Positions 35,291 to 44,592 of a stretch of DNA of 64,000 bases are shown piece after piece. Under the pieces are notes generated by a model. The model was given only the letters and a program-made list of their open reading frames with translations. It did no database searches and was not told the DNA's origin. How positions within the stretch are numbered: position 1 is the first letter of the stretch; every line of letters starts with the position of its first letter. The translations under genes and the position numbers were made by a program. Origin of the DNA: Methylocella silvestris BL2 (GTDB lineage Bacteria; Pseudomonadota; Alphaproteobacteria; Rhizobiales; Beijerinckiaceae); contig NC_011666.1 in assembly GCF_000021745.1 (NCBI RefSeq), forward strand, positions 1,054,001-1,118,000, in the 5' to 3' direction.

Positions 35291-35507
35291 AGCTTCCGGT
35301 TGCGTCATTCTCGGTCCGGACATGAGGGGGTAAAGGCGGCATCGATGGAACGGCCGCAGCGTCAGCCGCGTTTAAGGACTATCGCGGCGTAAAGCAAGGA
35401 TCGCGAATGGTTAACCCGGGCGAGTCCGGCAGCCCTTAATCAAAATTTGTTTCTTCCGGTATGCACGAGGCGCGGCGCAGCTTATTATATTAGAGCGCGG
35501 CGGGACG

Positions 35508-36161
35508 ATGTCGCCGGGATGCGCCGGGGGATGGAGCGCGAGGTTGAGTTTGCGAGAGGAATTGAACCTGCTTGCGCCGCGGCTGCGGCGTTGTGCGCGG
35601 GCTCTCGTCGCCGGAGATGCAGGCGCGGCCCGGTCTGCCGACGCGCTCGCCGGAGCGGTTTTGCGGCATTTTTTTGAGATGGGCGCGCTGCAGGGGCGAC
35701 GCGATGTCGACGCGCAAGCCTATGCCATGCTGATTGAGGCGAACCGCGATCAGCTTCGCGCCCGGGCGCAGGCGGCGCCGGGTTCGATCATGGGACAGGC
35801 GACGGGCGCCGCGCCGGGACCGAACACGTCCAGCTTCACGCCGCCGCAATCCGGCGCGCGCGCGGCCGCCGTCTTCGCCACGGAGCTTCATGCCTCCGAG
35901 AAAGCCGCAAACGCGCATTCGTCCACGGACGCGGTTGGAGCGGCGCTAGGCGCCTTGAAGCTCGAAGAGCGCGAAGCGCTTCTTCTCGTGGCGCTCGAGG
36001 GATTTTCCTATGTCGAAGCCGCAAGGATTCTCAAAATCTCGCGGCCTCTTCTGATTGCGCGGCTGTCGCGCGCGCGTGACAGATTACCGCGCGATATTTC
36101 GGATCGGCCTCCGGCGCGCCGGACGAAGCCGCAGGCGCCCTATTTGCGCCTCGTCAAATAA
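35508..36161 (+). CDS. Sigma-like DNA-binding protein (ECF-type region 4)
   Basis: 217 residues. The N-terminus (LREELNLLAPRLRRCARALVAG) only faintly resembles an ECF region 2; the middle (~90-135) is low complexity (Ala/Gly/Ser). Region 4-like helix-turn-helix is clearer: LEEREALLLVALEGFSYVEAARIL ... LLIARLSRARDRLP (~145-190). The next gene looks like an anti-sigma factor and starts 10 nt downstream, which supports a sigma/anti-sigma pair. Region 2 is so diverged that it may not bind core polymerase normally. The start could also be a TTG at ~35543. Confidence 0.65.
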   Translation: MSPGCAGGWSARLSLREELNLLAPRLRRCARALVAGDAGAARSADALAGAVLRHFFEMGALQGRRDVDAQAYAMLIEANRDQLRARAQAAPGSIMGQATGAAPGPNTSSFTPPQSGARAAAVFATELHASEKAANAHSSTDAVGAALGALKLEEREALLLVALEGFSYVEAARILKISRPLLIARLSRARDRLPRDISDRPPARRTKPQAPYLRLVK

Positions 36162-36171
36162 GCCGGACGCC

Positions 36172-37095
36172 ATGAGCGGCGCTCCGCCCGCGATCAACGA
36201 CGAAGATTTGATGGCCTTTGTCGACGGCGAGCTCAGCGCCGAGCAGCGCCGCGCTGTCGAGAGCTACATCGCATCTTCCCCCGCCGCCGCGGAGCGGGTG
36301 GAAATCTGGCGCCAGCAAGGAAAAGCGCTGCGCGCCGCCTTCGCGCGGGTCGAAGCCGAGCCGCCCGCTCCAGTCCTCGTGCCCTACCGAAAACGCACGC
36401 TTCCCCGCCTGATTCGGTCCTGCGGCTCCTCGCCGTCGGGGACGCCGGCCAGCGCGGCAAGGAGCGCTCTTGCCGATGACGGGAACGAACCGATCCGGCG
36501 CGATGAGTCCGCGCGCCGCGCCGCCCGCAGGAGAAAGCTCGCACTTGTCGCGGCCTTCGCCGCGGGCGCCGGCGCCGCTCTCGCCCTGGTTTATTTCAGC
36601 GACCATCTCCCTGGCCGGCAGGCGGGTTCGATCTGGCGCGGACCGCCCGCGACAGCGGCCGACGACGCTATGGCGCAACGCGCGCGCGACGCCCTGTCCG
36701 GCTTCAATGGCAAAACTGCGAGAAGCGGCTCCGCTTCCGCGGCCGCGGGCAGCGCCCTGATTGTCCCCAATCTGTCGGACGCCGGCTATGCGCTCATCGG
36801 CGCGCGCGCGGGGCAGGGCGCAAGCGGCGATCCAGGCGAAGAGCCGTTCTGCCTGTTCTACGCAAAAGGAAGCGCGCAGCCGGTGGCGCTCTGCATCGCC
36901 GGCAAGGACGACGGCGCGGCAGGCGGCGCGGCGCAGATGAGCCTTTCGAGCGAAGCTGGAGCGGCCGGCGCGGTCGCGAGCTGGCGGCAGGCGGGAGGAG
37001 CCCGTTACGCTTTGGCTGGATCGCTGCCGGAGGGCGCCCTGCGCGATCTCGCGGGCCGGGTCAGCAAGGAGGTTGCGGCGTTCGACGCGCGTTAG
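36172..37095 (+). CDS. Putative anti-sigma factor, single membrane helix
   Basis: 307 residues. N-terminal INDEDLMAFVDGELSAEQRRAVESYIASSPAAAERVEIW resembles the anti-sigma helical domain but has no His/Cys zinc motif. One membrane helix lies around residues 125-145 (LALVAAFAAGAGAALALVYF), then a periplasmic domain with two cysteines in EEPFCLFYAK and VALCIAGKD that may form a disulfide, and FDAR at the end. It begins 10 nt after the sigma-like gene. The signal sensed is unknown. Confidence 0.7.
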   Translation: MSGAPPAINDEDLMAFVDGELSAEQRRAVESYIASSPAAAERVEIWRQQGKALRAAFARVEAEPPAPVLVPYRKRTLPRLIRSCGSSPSGTPASAARSALADDGNEPIRRDESARRAARRRKLALVAAFAAGAGAALALVYFSDHLPGRQAGSIWRGPPATAADDAMAQRARDALSGFNGKTARSGSASAAAGSALIVPNLSDAGYALIGARAGQGASGDPGEEPFCLFYAKGSAQPVALCIAGKDDGAAGGAAQMSLSSEAGAAGAVASWRQAGGARYALAGSLPEGALRDLAGRVSKEVAAFDAR

Positions 37096-37107
37096 CGCCG
37101 GGCGTTG

Positions 37108-39012
37108 CTATTGCCCCTTCCAGGCGGCGATCGCATCGTCGATCGCGCGGTCGCCGGCGGGACCCTTCTCGAACGTCAGCTTGGCGATCTTGCCGTTGCT
37201 CAAGAGGATCGGCACGTCGATCCATCCGCGCGACTTCAACAGATCGAGATTGCCCGCCTCCGGGCTCCCGCTTGTGAGCCCGACGAGAAATGTATTGTCG
37301 GTGATCTGAACGGGGACACCGTTCAGCGCGTCGCCGGTCGCCGTGTCCTCGAGGCGCATCTGCGGCACGCTGATCTGCTGCACGGAGCCGAGCGGGCTGT
37401 CCGCGCCCTCGATGAACTGGATCTTCATTGTGTGCGAGGCCGGCAGGCTGCTGTCGAAGTTTTTCTGCAGCGTCATGACGATTTCGAGCTTTTCTTCCGG
37501 AATCTCGACCGTCGCATGCACCGCCATGCTCAGCGGGTCATTCGGCCCGCTGGTGACATTATCGACTTTCCAGTTTACCGCGCCGAGGAAGGTTCTGACC
37601 TTGTTCGGCTCCTCAGGCGCTTCGACGAGCAGCGCCGCCCGGCGCGCGCTCTGGGTTTCGGGCTCAACCGCAGTCGGGGCGCCGCGCGCCGCAGAAGACG
37701 GCGCCGGGGACGTCGCAGGCGGCGATCCGGCCGCGGAATCTTGCGGCTGGTTCTGGCCGCCGCCAATACGATCGACAATCTTGCCGCTGGGCGCGGGCTC
37801 CGGGATGATGAGCGGCGCGGCGGCGCGCTGCCGCAATTCTTCAGGCCGGTCGCGCAGCTGATAGGCCGCGATCGCGACGAGAAACACCAGCAGTCCAAGG
37901 ATAAAGCCGACGAGCCACAGTCGGCGCGGCGCGGCGTCCTCGCGGCGCGGCTGCGGCGCGAAGGGCCGCTGCGCCTCCGCGCGCGGCCGGATCGGAGCCG
38001 CCGACGCCGGATCGGACCCGCCTTCGTCGCGCGCGGGGGCGTCGGCCTCAGGCGCGGGCGGCGCAAAATCGGACCGCGCCCATTCATCCGCCGGCGCCTC
38101 ACCGAGGGGAGCCGGCGCGGGGGCGTCCCATCGCGGCTCGCCCTCCATCTCCCAGCGCCGCAGCTCCGCCTCGCGCGGCTCGAATACGGGCTCCCGCCAC
38201 CCGTTTTCGTCCCCGTGCGCCGGCTGGTCCGGGAGAGGCTCGGGAGCAGGCTCAGCTTTGGGCGGCGGCTCAGGCGTGAATCCTGGCGCGGGAGCGGCCA
38301 CCGGCGCCGCCGGGACTCGCGGCGGCATGCGCAGCAAACTCGTTCCCAGCGGCCGGCGCGGCGGAAGGATCGCGCCGGGCGCCGGCTCCGGGGTCGTCTT
38401 GTCGCGCCGCGCTTTGAAGAACATCGGCGGGCGCGTCTGCAGGCTCGACGGCCGCCCGGCTCTGAAGTCGGGCTTTGCCGAATCGTCCTTGATCTTTTGC
38501 GCCGCGTTGTCATCAGCGCCCTCCCCGGGAGGGGAAGCAGCCGGCGCCGGCGTCTCCGCCGCTGCGGCAGGCGGGCGCTCCTGAGGCTCCGCCTGCGGTT
38601 CCGCTTCCGGCGCATGGGGCGCGTCAGGGGTCCCGGCAAAAGAAGGTTCGCCCGCGATCTCATGCGGCGCGGATGGCTCATTGGGGCGCTCGGCGACCGT
38701 CGGCTCGATCGGCGCCGCGGCGATGTCCGCGCGCTCGGGCTGAGGCTGCGGCGGGTGGAACTCCGGCGGCGGGGGTTCGGGCGACGCAGCTTCAGGCGGC
38801 TTCGGAGTGAAATCGGCCTCGAGCCGCGCGACGGCGTCTTCGAGCGCGACGCTTTCGCGATCGATTTCTTCATCGGCGATCGGCGGGTCGAGACGGCGCA
38901 ACTGCCCGAGCAGCGCATTGCGGGCGCGGTCATAGATGGCGCTGCGCGCTTGCGGGGTCGGATCGGCGAGCCCTGCGACGGCCCTGGCGAGCAGCGGATA
39001 GTAATCAGCCAT
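37108..39012 (-). CDS. Proline-rich inner-membrane protein with periplasmic C-terminal domain
   Basis: 634 residues. Conserved N-terminus MADYYPLLARAVAGL ... AIYDRARNALLGQLRRLDPP (~1-65), then ~300 residues of low-complexity Pro/Ala/Glu, one membrane helix (~373-393, LWLVGFILGLLVFLVAIAAYQ) and a folded periplasmic end (~480-634) ending in SRGWIDVPILLSNGKIAKLTFEKG and AAWKGQ. I recall similar uncharacterised proteins from other Hyphomicrobiales. Function unknown. A long frame covers the opposite strand but is Arg-rich and rejected. Confidence 0.75.
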   Translation of the reverse strand: MADYYPLLARAVAGLADPTPQARSAIYDRARNALLGQLRRLDPPIADEEIDRESVALEDAVARLEADFTPKPPEAASPEPPPPEFHPPQPQPERADIAAAPIEPTVAERPNEPSAPHEIAGEPSFAGTPDAPHAPEAEPQAEPQERPPAAAAETPAPAASPPGEGADDNAAQKIKDDSAKPDFRAGRPSSLQTRPPMFFKARRDKTTPEPAPGAILPPRRPLGTSLLRMPPRVPAAPVAAPAPGFTPEPPPKAEPAPEPLPDQPAHGDENGWREPVFEPREAELRRWEMEGEPRWDAPAPAPLGEAPADEWARSDFAPPAPEADAPARDEGGSDPASAAPIRPRAEAQRPFAPQPRREDAAPRRLWLVGFILGLLVFLVAIAAYQLRDRPEELRQRAAAPLIIPEPAPSGKIVDRIGGGQNQPQDSAAGSPPATSPAPSSAARGAPTAVEPETQSARRAALLVEAPEEPNKVRTFLGAVNWKVDNVTSGPNDPLSMAVHATVEIPEEKLEIVMTLQKNFDSSLPASHTMKIQFIEGADSPLGSVQQISVPQMRLEDTATGDALNGVPVQITDNTFLVGLTSGSPEAGNLDLLKSRGWIDVPILLSNGKIAKLTFEKGPAGDRAIDDAIAAWKGQ

Positions 39013-39139
39013 GTCGGGTTCAGACCATTCGCGCGTTGATCCGTCAATCGTTGAGGCCGCTTATATCACGCGACTCAATCTGTTCCATCGAGTCTCGACC
39101 AATCGATCCAGACAGATGAACCTCTTCGATTTCAAGTGA

Positions 39140-39229
39140 TTAGGGCGTGATATCGGTTCGCATCGGCGCTCCCGTCCCGCCGTCTGCATAAGCAGCATGG
39201 CTGGGCATTTTGACGAGAACATGCCCTAA
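39140..39229. repeat. Imperfect inverted repeat upstream of the proline-rich protein
   Basis: TTAGGGCGTG (39140-39149) and CATGCCCTAA (39220-39229) are near-inverse ends 70 nt apart in the gap after purA. It is similar in form to the AGAGC-bounded palindromes elsewhere in the window, though more degenerate. Confidence 0.35.
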
Positions 39230-39257
39230 AGCGTTCATCCGCCAAGATTTTCCCGTT

Positions 39258-40553
39258 TCAGTCGCGGAAGGGATTATGCACCAGAATGGTGTCGGCCCGC
39301 TGCGGACTGGTCGAGAGCAGCGCGACGGGCGCCTCGATCAGCTCCTCGATGCGGCGCACATATTTAATGGCCTGCGCCGGCAGTTCCGCCCAGGAGCGGG
39401 CGCCGGCCGTCGTGCCGGCCCAGCCCTCCATCGTCTCATAGATGGGCGTGACGCGGGCCTGCGCGGCCTGACTCGCCGGAAAGCGATTGATGCGCTCCCC
39501 ATCAAGCAAATAGCCGACGCAGACTTTGATCTCCTCGAAACCGTCGAGAATGTCGAGCTTGGTCAGGGCGATGCCGTCGATGCCGGAGGTTTTCACCGTC
39601 TGGCGCACCAGCACCGCGTCGAACCAGCCGCAGCGCCGCCGCCGGCCGGTGTTGGTGCCGAATTCATGCCCGCGGTCGCCGAGCCGCTGGCCGGTTTCGT
39701 CATGGAGCTCCGTCGGAAACGGGCCGCCGCCGACCCGCGTCGTATAGGCCTTAGCGATGCCCAGCACATAGCCGATCGCCTTCGGCCCCAGCCCCGAACC
39801 CGTGGCGGCGTTCGCCGCGACGGTGTTCGACGAGGTGACAAAGGGATAGGTGCCATGATCGACGTCGAGCAGCGCGCCCTGCGCGCCTTCGAATAAAATG
39901 CGTTTGCCGTCGCGGCGCGCCGTCTCGAGCAGATCCCAGACCGCATCCATATAGGGCAGCACTTTCGGCGCGACGTCTTCGAGCTCGGCGCGGATCGCGG
40001 CGCGGGGCACGGGCTCGAGCCCAAGCCCGCGCCGCAGCGGGTCATGATGGGCGAGCAGACGGTCGATCTTTTCATCGAGCGAATCCGGCTCGGCGAGATC
40101 CATCAGCCGGATCGCGCGCCGGCCGACCTTGTCTTCATAGGCCGGCCCGATGCCGCGCTTGGTCGTGCCGATCTTGACGCCCGCGACCGAGGCGGATTCG
40201 CGATGCGCGTCGAGCTCCCGGTGCAGCGCCAGAATGAGCGTGACATTGTCGGCGATCTTCAGATTGTCCGGCGTCACCGTGACCCCTTGGGCGGAAATCT
40301 TGGCGATCTCGTCGACGAGATGATGCGGATCGAGCACGACGCCGTTGCCGATGACCGACAGCTTTCCCGGCCGCACGATGCCGGACGGCAGCAGCGCCAG
40401 CTTATAGACCTGATTGCCGATGACCAGCGTATGGCCGGCGTTGTGGCCGCCCTGAAAGCGCACGACGATGTCGGCCTCGATCGACAGCCAATCGACGATT
40501 TTTCCCTTGCCTTCGTCGCCCCATTGGGCGCCGACCACCACAACATTCGCCAT
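39258..40553 (-). CDS. purA: Adenylosuccinate synthetase
   Basis: Converts IMP and aspartate to adenylosuccinate with GTP. 431 residues, full length. [14 protein letters not shown] (11-24) is the signature and P-loop; GHNAGHT (~40), [15 protein letters not shown] (~127-141), [19 protein letters not shown] and the C-terminal [25 protein letters not shown] follow. A possible attenuator hairpin lies about 90 nt upstream of the ATG on the same strand. Confidence 0.97.
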   Translation of the reverse strand: MANVVVVGAQWGDEGKGKIVDWLSIEADIVVRFQGGHNAGHTLVIGNQVYKLALLPSGIVRPGKLSVIGNGVVLDPHHLVDEIAKISAQGVTVTPDNLKIADNVTLILALHRELDAHRESASVAGVKIGTTKRGIGPAYEDKVGRRAIRLMDLAEPDSLDEKIDRLLAHHDPLRRGLGLEPVPRAAIRAELEDVAPKVLPYMDAVWDLLETARRDGKRILFEGAQGALLDVDHGTYPFVTSSNTVAANAATGSGLGPKAIGYVLGIAKAYTTRVGGGPFPTELHDETGQRLGDRGHEFGTNTGRRRRCGWFDAVLVRQTVKTSGIDGIALTKLDILDGFEEIKVCVGYLLDGERINRFPASQAAQARVTPIYETMEGWAGTTAGARSWAELPAQAIKYVRRIEELIEAPVALLSTSPQRADTILVHNPFRD

Positions 40554-40640
40554 TTAAATCGCTTCTTCACGGGTCGCGCGTCTTGACGCATCGCGCGTCT
40601 TCAAGAGCTGAAGCCGGCGCATTCGGCGCGCTTTGCTTGC

Positions 40641-40670
40641 AAAAAACAATCCCGGCGCATTGGCCGGGAT
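40641..40670 (-). terminator. Intrinsic terminator upstream of purA (possible attenuator)
   Basis: On the minus strand ATCCCGGC (40670-40663) pairs perfectly with GCCGGGAT (40656-40649) over a 6-nt loop and is followed after TG by TTTTTT (40646-40641). It lies ~88 nt before the purA ATG on the purA strand, so it either ends an upstream short RNA or regulates purA by premature termination. Confidence 0.6.
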
Positions 40671-40914
40671 CTGATTGCGGTACACAATCGCCGCCCGTGA
40701 GTAAAGCGCGCGATGATGCTGTATTCGCGCCGCGCGCGAGCCAAAGCCAGGAGGGCGGCGCGCCGTTCAAGGCTGCAGGCGCTGGCGGCGGATTGCCGCC
40801 GCCAGGGTTCGCAGCCAGCCGCCGCTTCGCCCAGACTTATGAGTTTTTCTCCAAGCAGGCGGTGTTTCGCATTCTCGCGCCATGACCGCCGCTGGAGGCT
40901 GGCCGGACGCCGCC

Positions 40915-40943
40915 TTGCCATGGCGGCGCGCCTTTGCTATAGG
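40915..40943 (+). promoter_or_regulatory. Sigma70-type promoter for rpmE
   Basis: TTGCCA (40915-40920), 17-nt spacer, TATAGG (40938-40943). The transcript would start near 40950, leaving a ~100-nt leader before rpmE. Confidence 0.5.
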
Positions 40944-41051
40944 CCCCGTCTTCCAGTCATGACCGTTTCGAGGCCGCCGCCGTCATGTCCCGATGGGCGG
41001 ATCGGCCCAAGCGCGCTGGCGCAGCGTTTTCGAGAGTTTGAGGCAGTCCCG

Positions 41052-41282
41052 ATGAAAGCCGATATCCACCCGCAATATCACCTGGTCAAGGTCGTGATGA
41101 CCGACGGGACCGAGTTCTTGACCCGCTCGACCTATGGGTCGGAAGGCGCGACCCTCAACCTCGACATCGACCCCAAAACCCATCCGGCCTGGACCGGCGG
41201 CTCCGCACAGCTGCTCGACCGCGGCGGGCGCCTGTCGCGCTTCAATTCGCGCTTCAGCGGCCTGAGCTTCGGCAAGAAGTAA
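41052..41282 (+). CDS. rpmE: 50S ribosomal protein L31
   Basis: 76 residues starting [22 protein letters not shown]. It lacks the CxxC zinc pairs, so it is the zinc-independent form common in alphaproteobacteria. The middle [13 protein letters not shown] and the end [14 protein letters not shown] are typical. The ATG at 41052 matches family N-termini; the open frame continues upstream but without similarity. Confidence 0.95.
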   Translation: MKADIHPQYHLVKVVMTDGTEFLTRSTYGSEGATLNLDIDPKTHPAWTGGSAQLLDRGGRLSRFNSRFSGLSFGKK

Positions 41283-41444
41283 GCCGGCGTGGCGGCGGCT
41301 GGAGCGCCTTTCGGCCGCACGGCTCCATCTACTGGTTAAGAGTGCGAGACTTAAAGGCGTCAGCGGCGTCGCCCGCCTTTGCCTAAGTTCCTTCCTGACA
41401 TTCTGATGCCCGCCAGGGAATTGCGATGGGGCCGAGGCGGCGGA

Positions 41445-42950
41445 ATGCGTGAGCCAACCGAAAGTGGCGCCGCGCCGCGGCGACCCCTTCGCGCAATCAT
41501 TCGCCGTCTTGGCCGCGAGCCGGCGCCTCTCGCGTGGATTGCGCGTCAGACCTGGCGCCCCTGGCTGGTGGTCGGGCTGGTTTGCATCGGCGCCTTCCTC
41601 GGCCAGCTGGACGCCACCATCGTCCAGCTCGCCTTGCCGACTCTCGGCAAAACGTTCGCTGCGCCGCTGCAACAGGTCAGCTGGGTCGCACTGGCCTATC
41701 TCGTCGCCTTCGCGTCATTTTTGCCGATCTTCGGGCGGCTGTGCGAGATCTTCGGCCGGAAGTCGCTTTATCTCGCGGGATACGCTCTGTTCGTCATCGC
41801 AAGCGCTTTATGCGGCCTCTCCACCAGTCTCAGCGAACTGATCGTCTTCCGCGTTCTGCAGGGGATCGGCGGCTCGCTGCTGGGCGCCAACAGCATCTCC
41901 ATTCTCGTGGCCGCGATAGGCCCGAAACAGCGCGGCAAGGCGCTTGGAATCTTCGCAGCGGCGCAGGCGGTCGGCATGAGCGCGGGGCCTGCCATCGGCG
42001 GCCTGATCCTCGCCGCGCTCGACTGGCGATGGCTGTTCTGGCTCGCCGCGCCGTTCGGGGCCGCCGCCATCATCGTTGGATGGCTGGCGCTGCCGCAAAC
42101 GGAGACGACCGAGCAGGACATGCGGTTCGATTGGCGCGGCGCCGTCCTGATCGGGCCGGCGCTCATCTTCCTCATCGTGGCGCTCAACCATCTCTCGGCC
42201 CTGACCTCGCCGCTCACAATGGCTTTCCTTGCTGGGTCGTCGGCGCTGGGCTGGCTCCTCATCCGGCACGAACGCGCATCGCCCCGGCCGCTGGTTGATC
42301 TGCTTCTATTCCGCAGCAGAGCCTTCTGCTGCGGGGCGATCGCCGTCGCGCTGGCTTACGCCCTGCTCTACAGCATGTTCTTCCTGATGTCGTTTGCGCT
42401 GGAACATGGCTATGGCGACAGTCCCGCAGCTGCGGGACTTCGTCTGGCGATCATTCCGGTCGCGCTCGGGGCGACGGCGCCGTTCAGCGGCGCGCTCAGC
42501 GACCGGCTTGGCGCGCCGCTGCTCAGCGCCGCGGGAATGGCCTGCTGTCTCGTCGCTCTGCTGATGCTGGTCATCAGCGGGCAAGACTCGGGCGGCGGGC
42601 ATCTCGTCGCAGCGGCGGCCTTCGCGCTGTTCGGCGTGGGACTGGGCGCATTTATCGCCCCCAACAATCACAGCACCGTCGAGGCCGCGCCCGCGCGCCT
42701 CTCGGGCGAAGCCGGCTCGATGCTAAACCTGATGCGCGTTCTCGGCGCCAGCCTTGGCGTCGCCGCCGCCACAGCCAGCCTCTCGTGGCGTCTCGAGGAC
42801 GCAGGCGCCGGCCAGAGCTGGCTTGGCGCCACAGGGCCCTCGCTGCTCCGCGCCGTCGAGGCCAGTCTGATGATACCGGCGGGCCTTGCCGCGCTCGCGG
42901 CGGCCGCAGCGCTCTGCGCCGCCTCTCCCCGAGCGCCGAAAACGGCCTAA
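41445..42950 (+). CDS. MFS multidrug exporter, DHA2 (14-helix) type
   Basis: ~501-residue inner-membrane transporter with about 14 hydrophobic helices. N-terminal helix 1 GLVCIGAFLGQLDATIVQLALPTL carries the DHA2 LDxTIV motif; motif A is GRLCEIFGRKSLYLAGY; motif C AAQAVGMSAGPAIGGLI follows. Members of the EmrB/QacA group pump drugs and dyes with protons. The start is uncertain: ATG 41445 is used (A/G-rich site upstream), with ATGs at 41379 and 41406 in frame. No EmrA-type partner is adjacent. Confidence 0.85.
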   Translation: MREPTESGAAPRRPLRAIIRRLGREPAPLAWIARQTWRPWLVVGLVCIGAFLGQLDATIVQLALPTLGKTFAAPLQQVSWVALAYLVAFASFLPIFGRLCEIFGRKSLYLAGYALFVIASALCGLSTSLSELIVFRVLQGIGGSLLGANSISILVAAIGPKQRGKALGIFAAAQAVGMSAGPAIGGLILAALDWRWLFWLAAPFGAAAIIVGWLALPQTETTEQDMRFDWRGAVLIGPALIFLIVALNHLSALTSPLTMAFLAGSSALGWLLIRHERASPRPLVDLLLFRSRAFCCGAIAVALAYALLYSMFFLMSFALEHGYGDSPAAAGLRLAIIPVALGATAPFSGALSDRLGAPLLSAAGMACCLVALLMLVISGQDSGGGHLVAAAAFALFGVGLGAFIAPNNHSTVEAAPARLSGEAGSMLNLMRVLGASLGVAAATASLSWRLEDAGAGQSWLGATGPSLLRAVEASLMIPAGLAALAAAAALCAASPRAPKTA

Positions 42951-42977
42951 TCCGAGGGAGCTAAACCTCCTCGCGCG

Positions 42978-43517
42978 TCAGACGCGCGAATCTTGCGCGA
43001 AAGCCGCCTGCAACTGCGCGATCTGGCCGGCGACCGGACTTTTCGGCATGGACGGCCGCGCGCCCGGAGCCGGATCATAGATCAGTCCGTCGAGATGGCG
43101 GATGCGGGCCTGCACCCTTAACGAGAGTTCGACAAGCTCGCAAAGCCGCCGCGGCAGCTCTGTCAGAAGATCCTCGGACGACACGGCGTCCTGACGCGCG
43201 AGGCGAATGCGGCGCTTTTCGCTCGCCGCCTCGGCGCGGCTGAGTTCGCCTTCGTTGACGGCGCGCTGCAGCAGCAGCCACGACGCGATCTGCATCAGCC
43301 GCGTGGTGAGCCGCATGCTTTCGACCGCATAGGCGAGCGCAACGGGCCGCGGCAGGGCCTGCGCCTCCTTGCGCCCTTCCCCGTCGAGATAGGCGGCGGC
43401 GGCGCCGACAAGATCCATGCCTTCCTTGAACAACGCCACGAACTGGTCGGAGGCGGCAAGCTTTTCGCCGAAGGACACGGCTCCTTCCGTTTTCATGAAA
43501 GACGTCTGCGACATCAT
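42978..43517 (-). CDS. rcdA: Protease adaptor RcdA (DUF1465)
   Basis: 179 residues. In Caulobacter RcdA is a ClpXP adaptor needed for timed destruction of CtrA. The core AYLDGEGRKEAQALPR and ESMRLTTRLMQIASWLLLQRAVNEGE (~70-105) is diagnostic for the family, followed by PRRLCELVELSLRVQARIRHLD. Tandem ATGs (43517 and 43514) make the exact start ambiguous by one codon. Its presence points to a CtrA-type cell cycle. Convergent with the MFS gene. Confidence 0.88.
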   Translation of the reverse strand: MMSQTSFMKTEGAVSFGEKLAASDQFVALFKEGMDLVGAAAAYLDGEGRKEAQALPRPVALAYAVESMRLTTRLMQIASWLLLQRAVNEGELSRAEAASEKRRIRLARQDAVSSEDLLTELPRRLCELVELSLRVQARIRHLDGLIYDPAPGARPSMPKSPVAGQIAQLQAAFAQDSRV

Positions 43518-43785
43518 GCGCCCGCTGTTGAAATTGAAGTAAAGACGCTGCTCTTCCGGACGGCGGCAAGACGACCCCGGTCCGTCAAACAGAGGAGCCA
43601 CAGTAGCGGAGATTTGGCGGCGCGGGGACGTAACCTTTCATTAGGCTTAACGGCGCCTGCCGATCCGGCAGCGACAATTGCAGTCCGAATCGGCCGGACG
43701 AAGGCCTCGCGCAGGGTTCGAGGTTCAGGACTGGGCGGCCTTCGGGATGACGTCGCGCAAAGGGCCGCGGCCTTTAAGGAAGACA

Positions 43786-44592
43786 ATGATCAAACCCGTC
43801 GAACGACCGCTGGTGTTCATCGCCACCCCCTGTTTCGGAGGCCTCGTCTCCCAGCATTACATGCAATCGGTGCTTGGCCTCGTGCAGCTCGCCGCTGCCG
43901 CCGGATTCGACGCGACGCTGGCCCTGCTCGGCCATGATTCCCTCATCACCCGCAGCCGGAACACGCTCGTCAGCCAGTTCCTGATGATGCAAGGCGCGAC
44001 GCATCTGCTGTTCATCGACGCCGATATCGGCTTCGAGCCCGAACAGGTGCTGCATATGCTCAATTTCAATCAGGATTTCGTCGCCGGCGTCTATCCTTTG
44101 AAGGTGATCGACTGGAGCAATCCGGCCATCCTGCGCGCGGCGGCGCGACGCGAAGGGTTCGAGACGGCGCCGCTGCTTTATGTCGGCGCGGCCTCGGCCG
44201 GCTCCGACCGCGAACAGCGCGGGCGTTTTTGCACCGCGATCTATTGCGGCGGCGGCTTCATGCTGATCAAGCGGCAGGTCGTTGAGCGGATGATCGCCGC
44301 CTACCCCGAAACGCGCTACGCGGGAGCGCACGCCTATTCCAACGCCGTCACCAGCGCGGCGAGCTATGCTCTGTTCGATTGCCTGATCGATCGCGATACG
44401 GGCGCCTATGTCAGCGAGGATTTCGCCTTCTGCCAGCGGTGGCGCGACATTGGCGGAAAAATCTGGCTCGACACCGAGGGCAAGCTCACGCATGTCGGAT
44501 CGTATAATTTTCGCGGCGATCCGCGGCTGCGCTATCAGGGCGCCCCGGCCGTCGAGCCTCCGTTTGAACTGGCCGCCCCTCTTGGAGCATGA
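43786..44592 (+). CDS. Glycosyltransferase-like protein of unknown specificity
   Basis: 268 residues, GT-A-like fold. ERPLVFIATPCFGGLVSQHYM opens it; THLLFIDADIGFEPEQVLHML (~75-95) has the DxD metal site (DAD); YCGGGFMLIKR and SEDFAFCQRWRDIGGKIWLD are acceptor-side segments seen in GT2-like proteins. AAGGAAG lies 5 nt before the ATG. It resembles uncharacterised Hyphomicrobiales proteins; substrate unknown. No operon partner. Confidence 0.75.
   Translation: MIKPVERPLVFIATPCFGGLVSQHYMQSVLGLVQLAAAAGFDATLALLGHDSLITRSRNTLVSQFLMMQGATHLLFIDADIGFEPEQVLHMLNFNQDFVAGVYPLKVIDWSNPAILRAAARREGFETAPLLYVGAASAGSDREQRGRFCTAIYCGGGFMLIKRQVVERMIAAYPETRYAGAHAYSNAVTSAASYALFDCLIDRDTGAYVSEDFAFCQRWRDIGGKIWLDTEGKLTHVGSYNFRGDPRLRYQGAPAVEPPFELAAPLGA

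Larger units (their letters stand above)
40554..41051. other. Divergent region purA / rpmE
   Basis: 498 nt with no convincing gene. It contains an intrinsic-terminator-like hairpin on the minus strand (40641-40670) and a promoter toward rpmE (40915-40943). The minus-strand frame 40601-40921 runs through the terminator and is not taken as a gene. Confidence 0.5.

Noticed and set aside
37105-39039. 644-codon rightward open frame opposite the proline-rich membrane protein
   Set aside because: Composition is almost half Arg plus Gly and Leu, with no membrane helix or domain, while the minus strand encodes a protein with a clear membrane helix and folded end. It is a GC-rich shadow.
37575-39047. 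490-codon minus-strand frame overlapping the proline-rich gene in another frame
   Set aside because: Almost entirely Arg/Ser/Pro; a frame-shifted shadow of the low-complexity linker.
40601-40921. 106-codon minus-strand frame upstream of purA
   Set aside because: It runs through an intrinsic terminator and is Arg/Ala-rich; more likely leader sequence.
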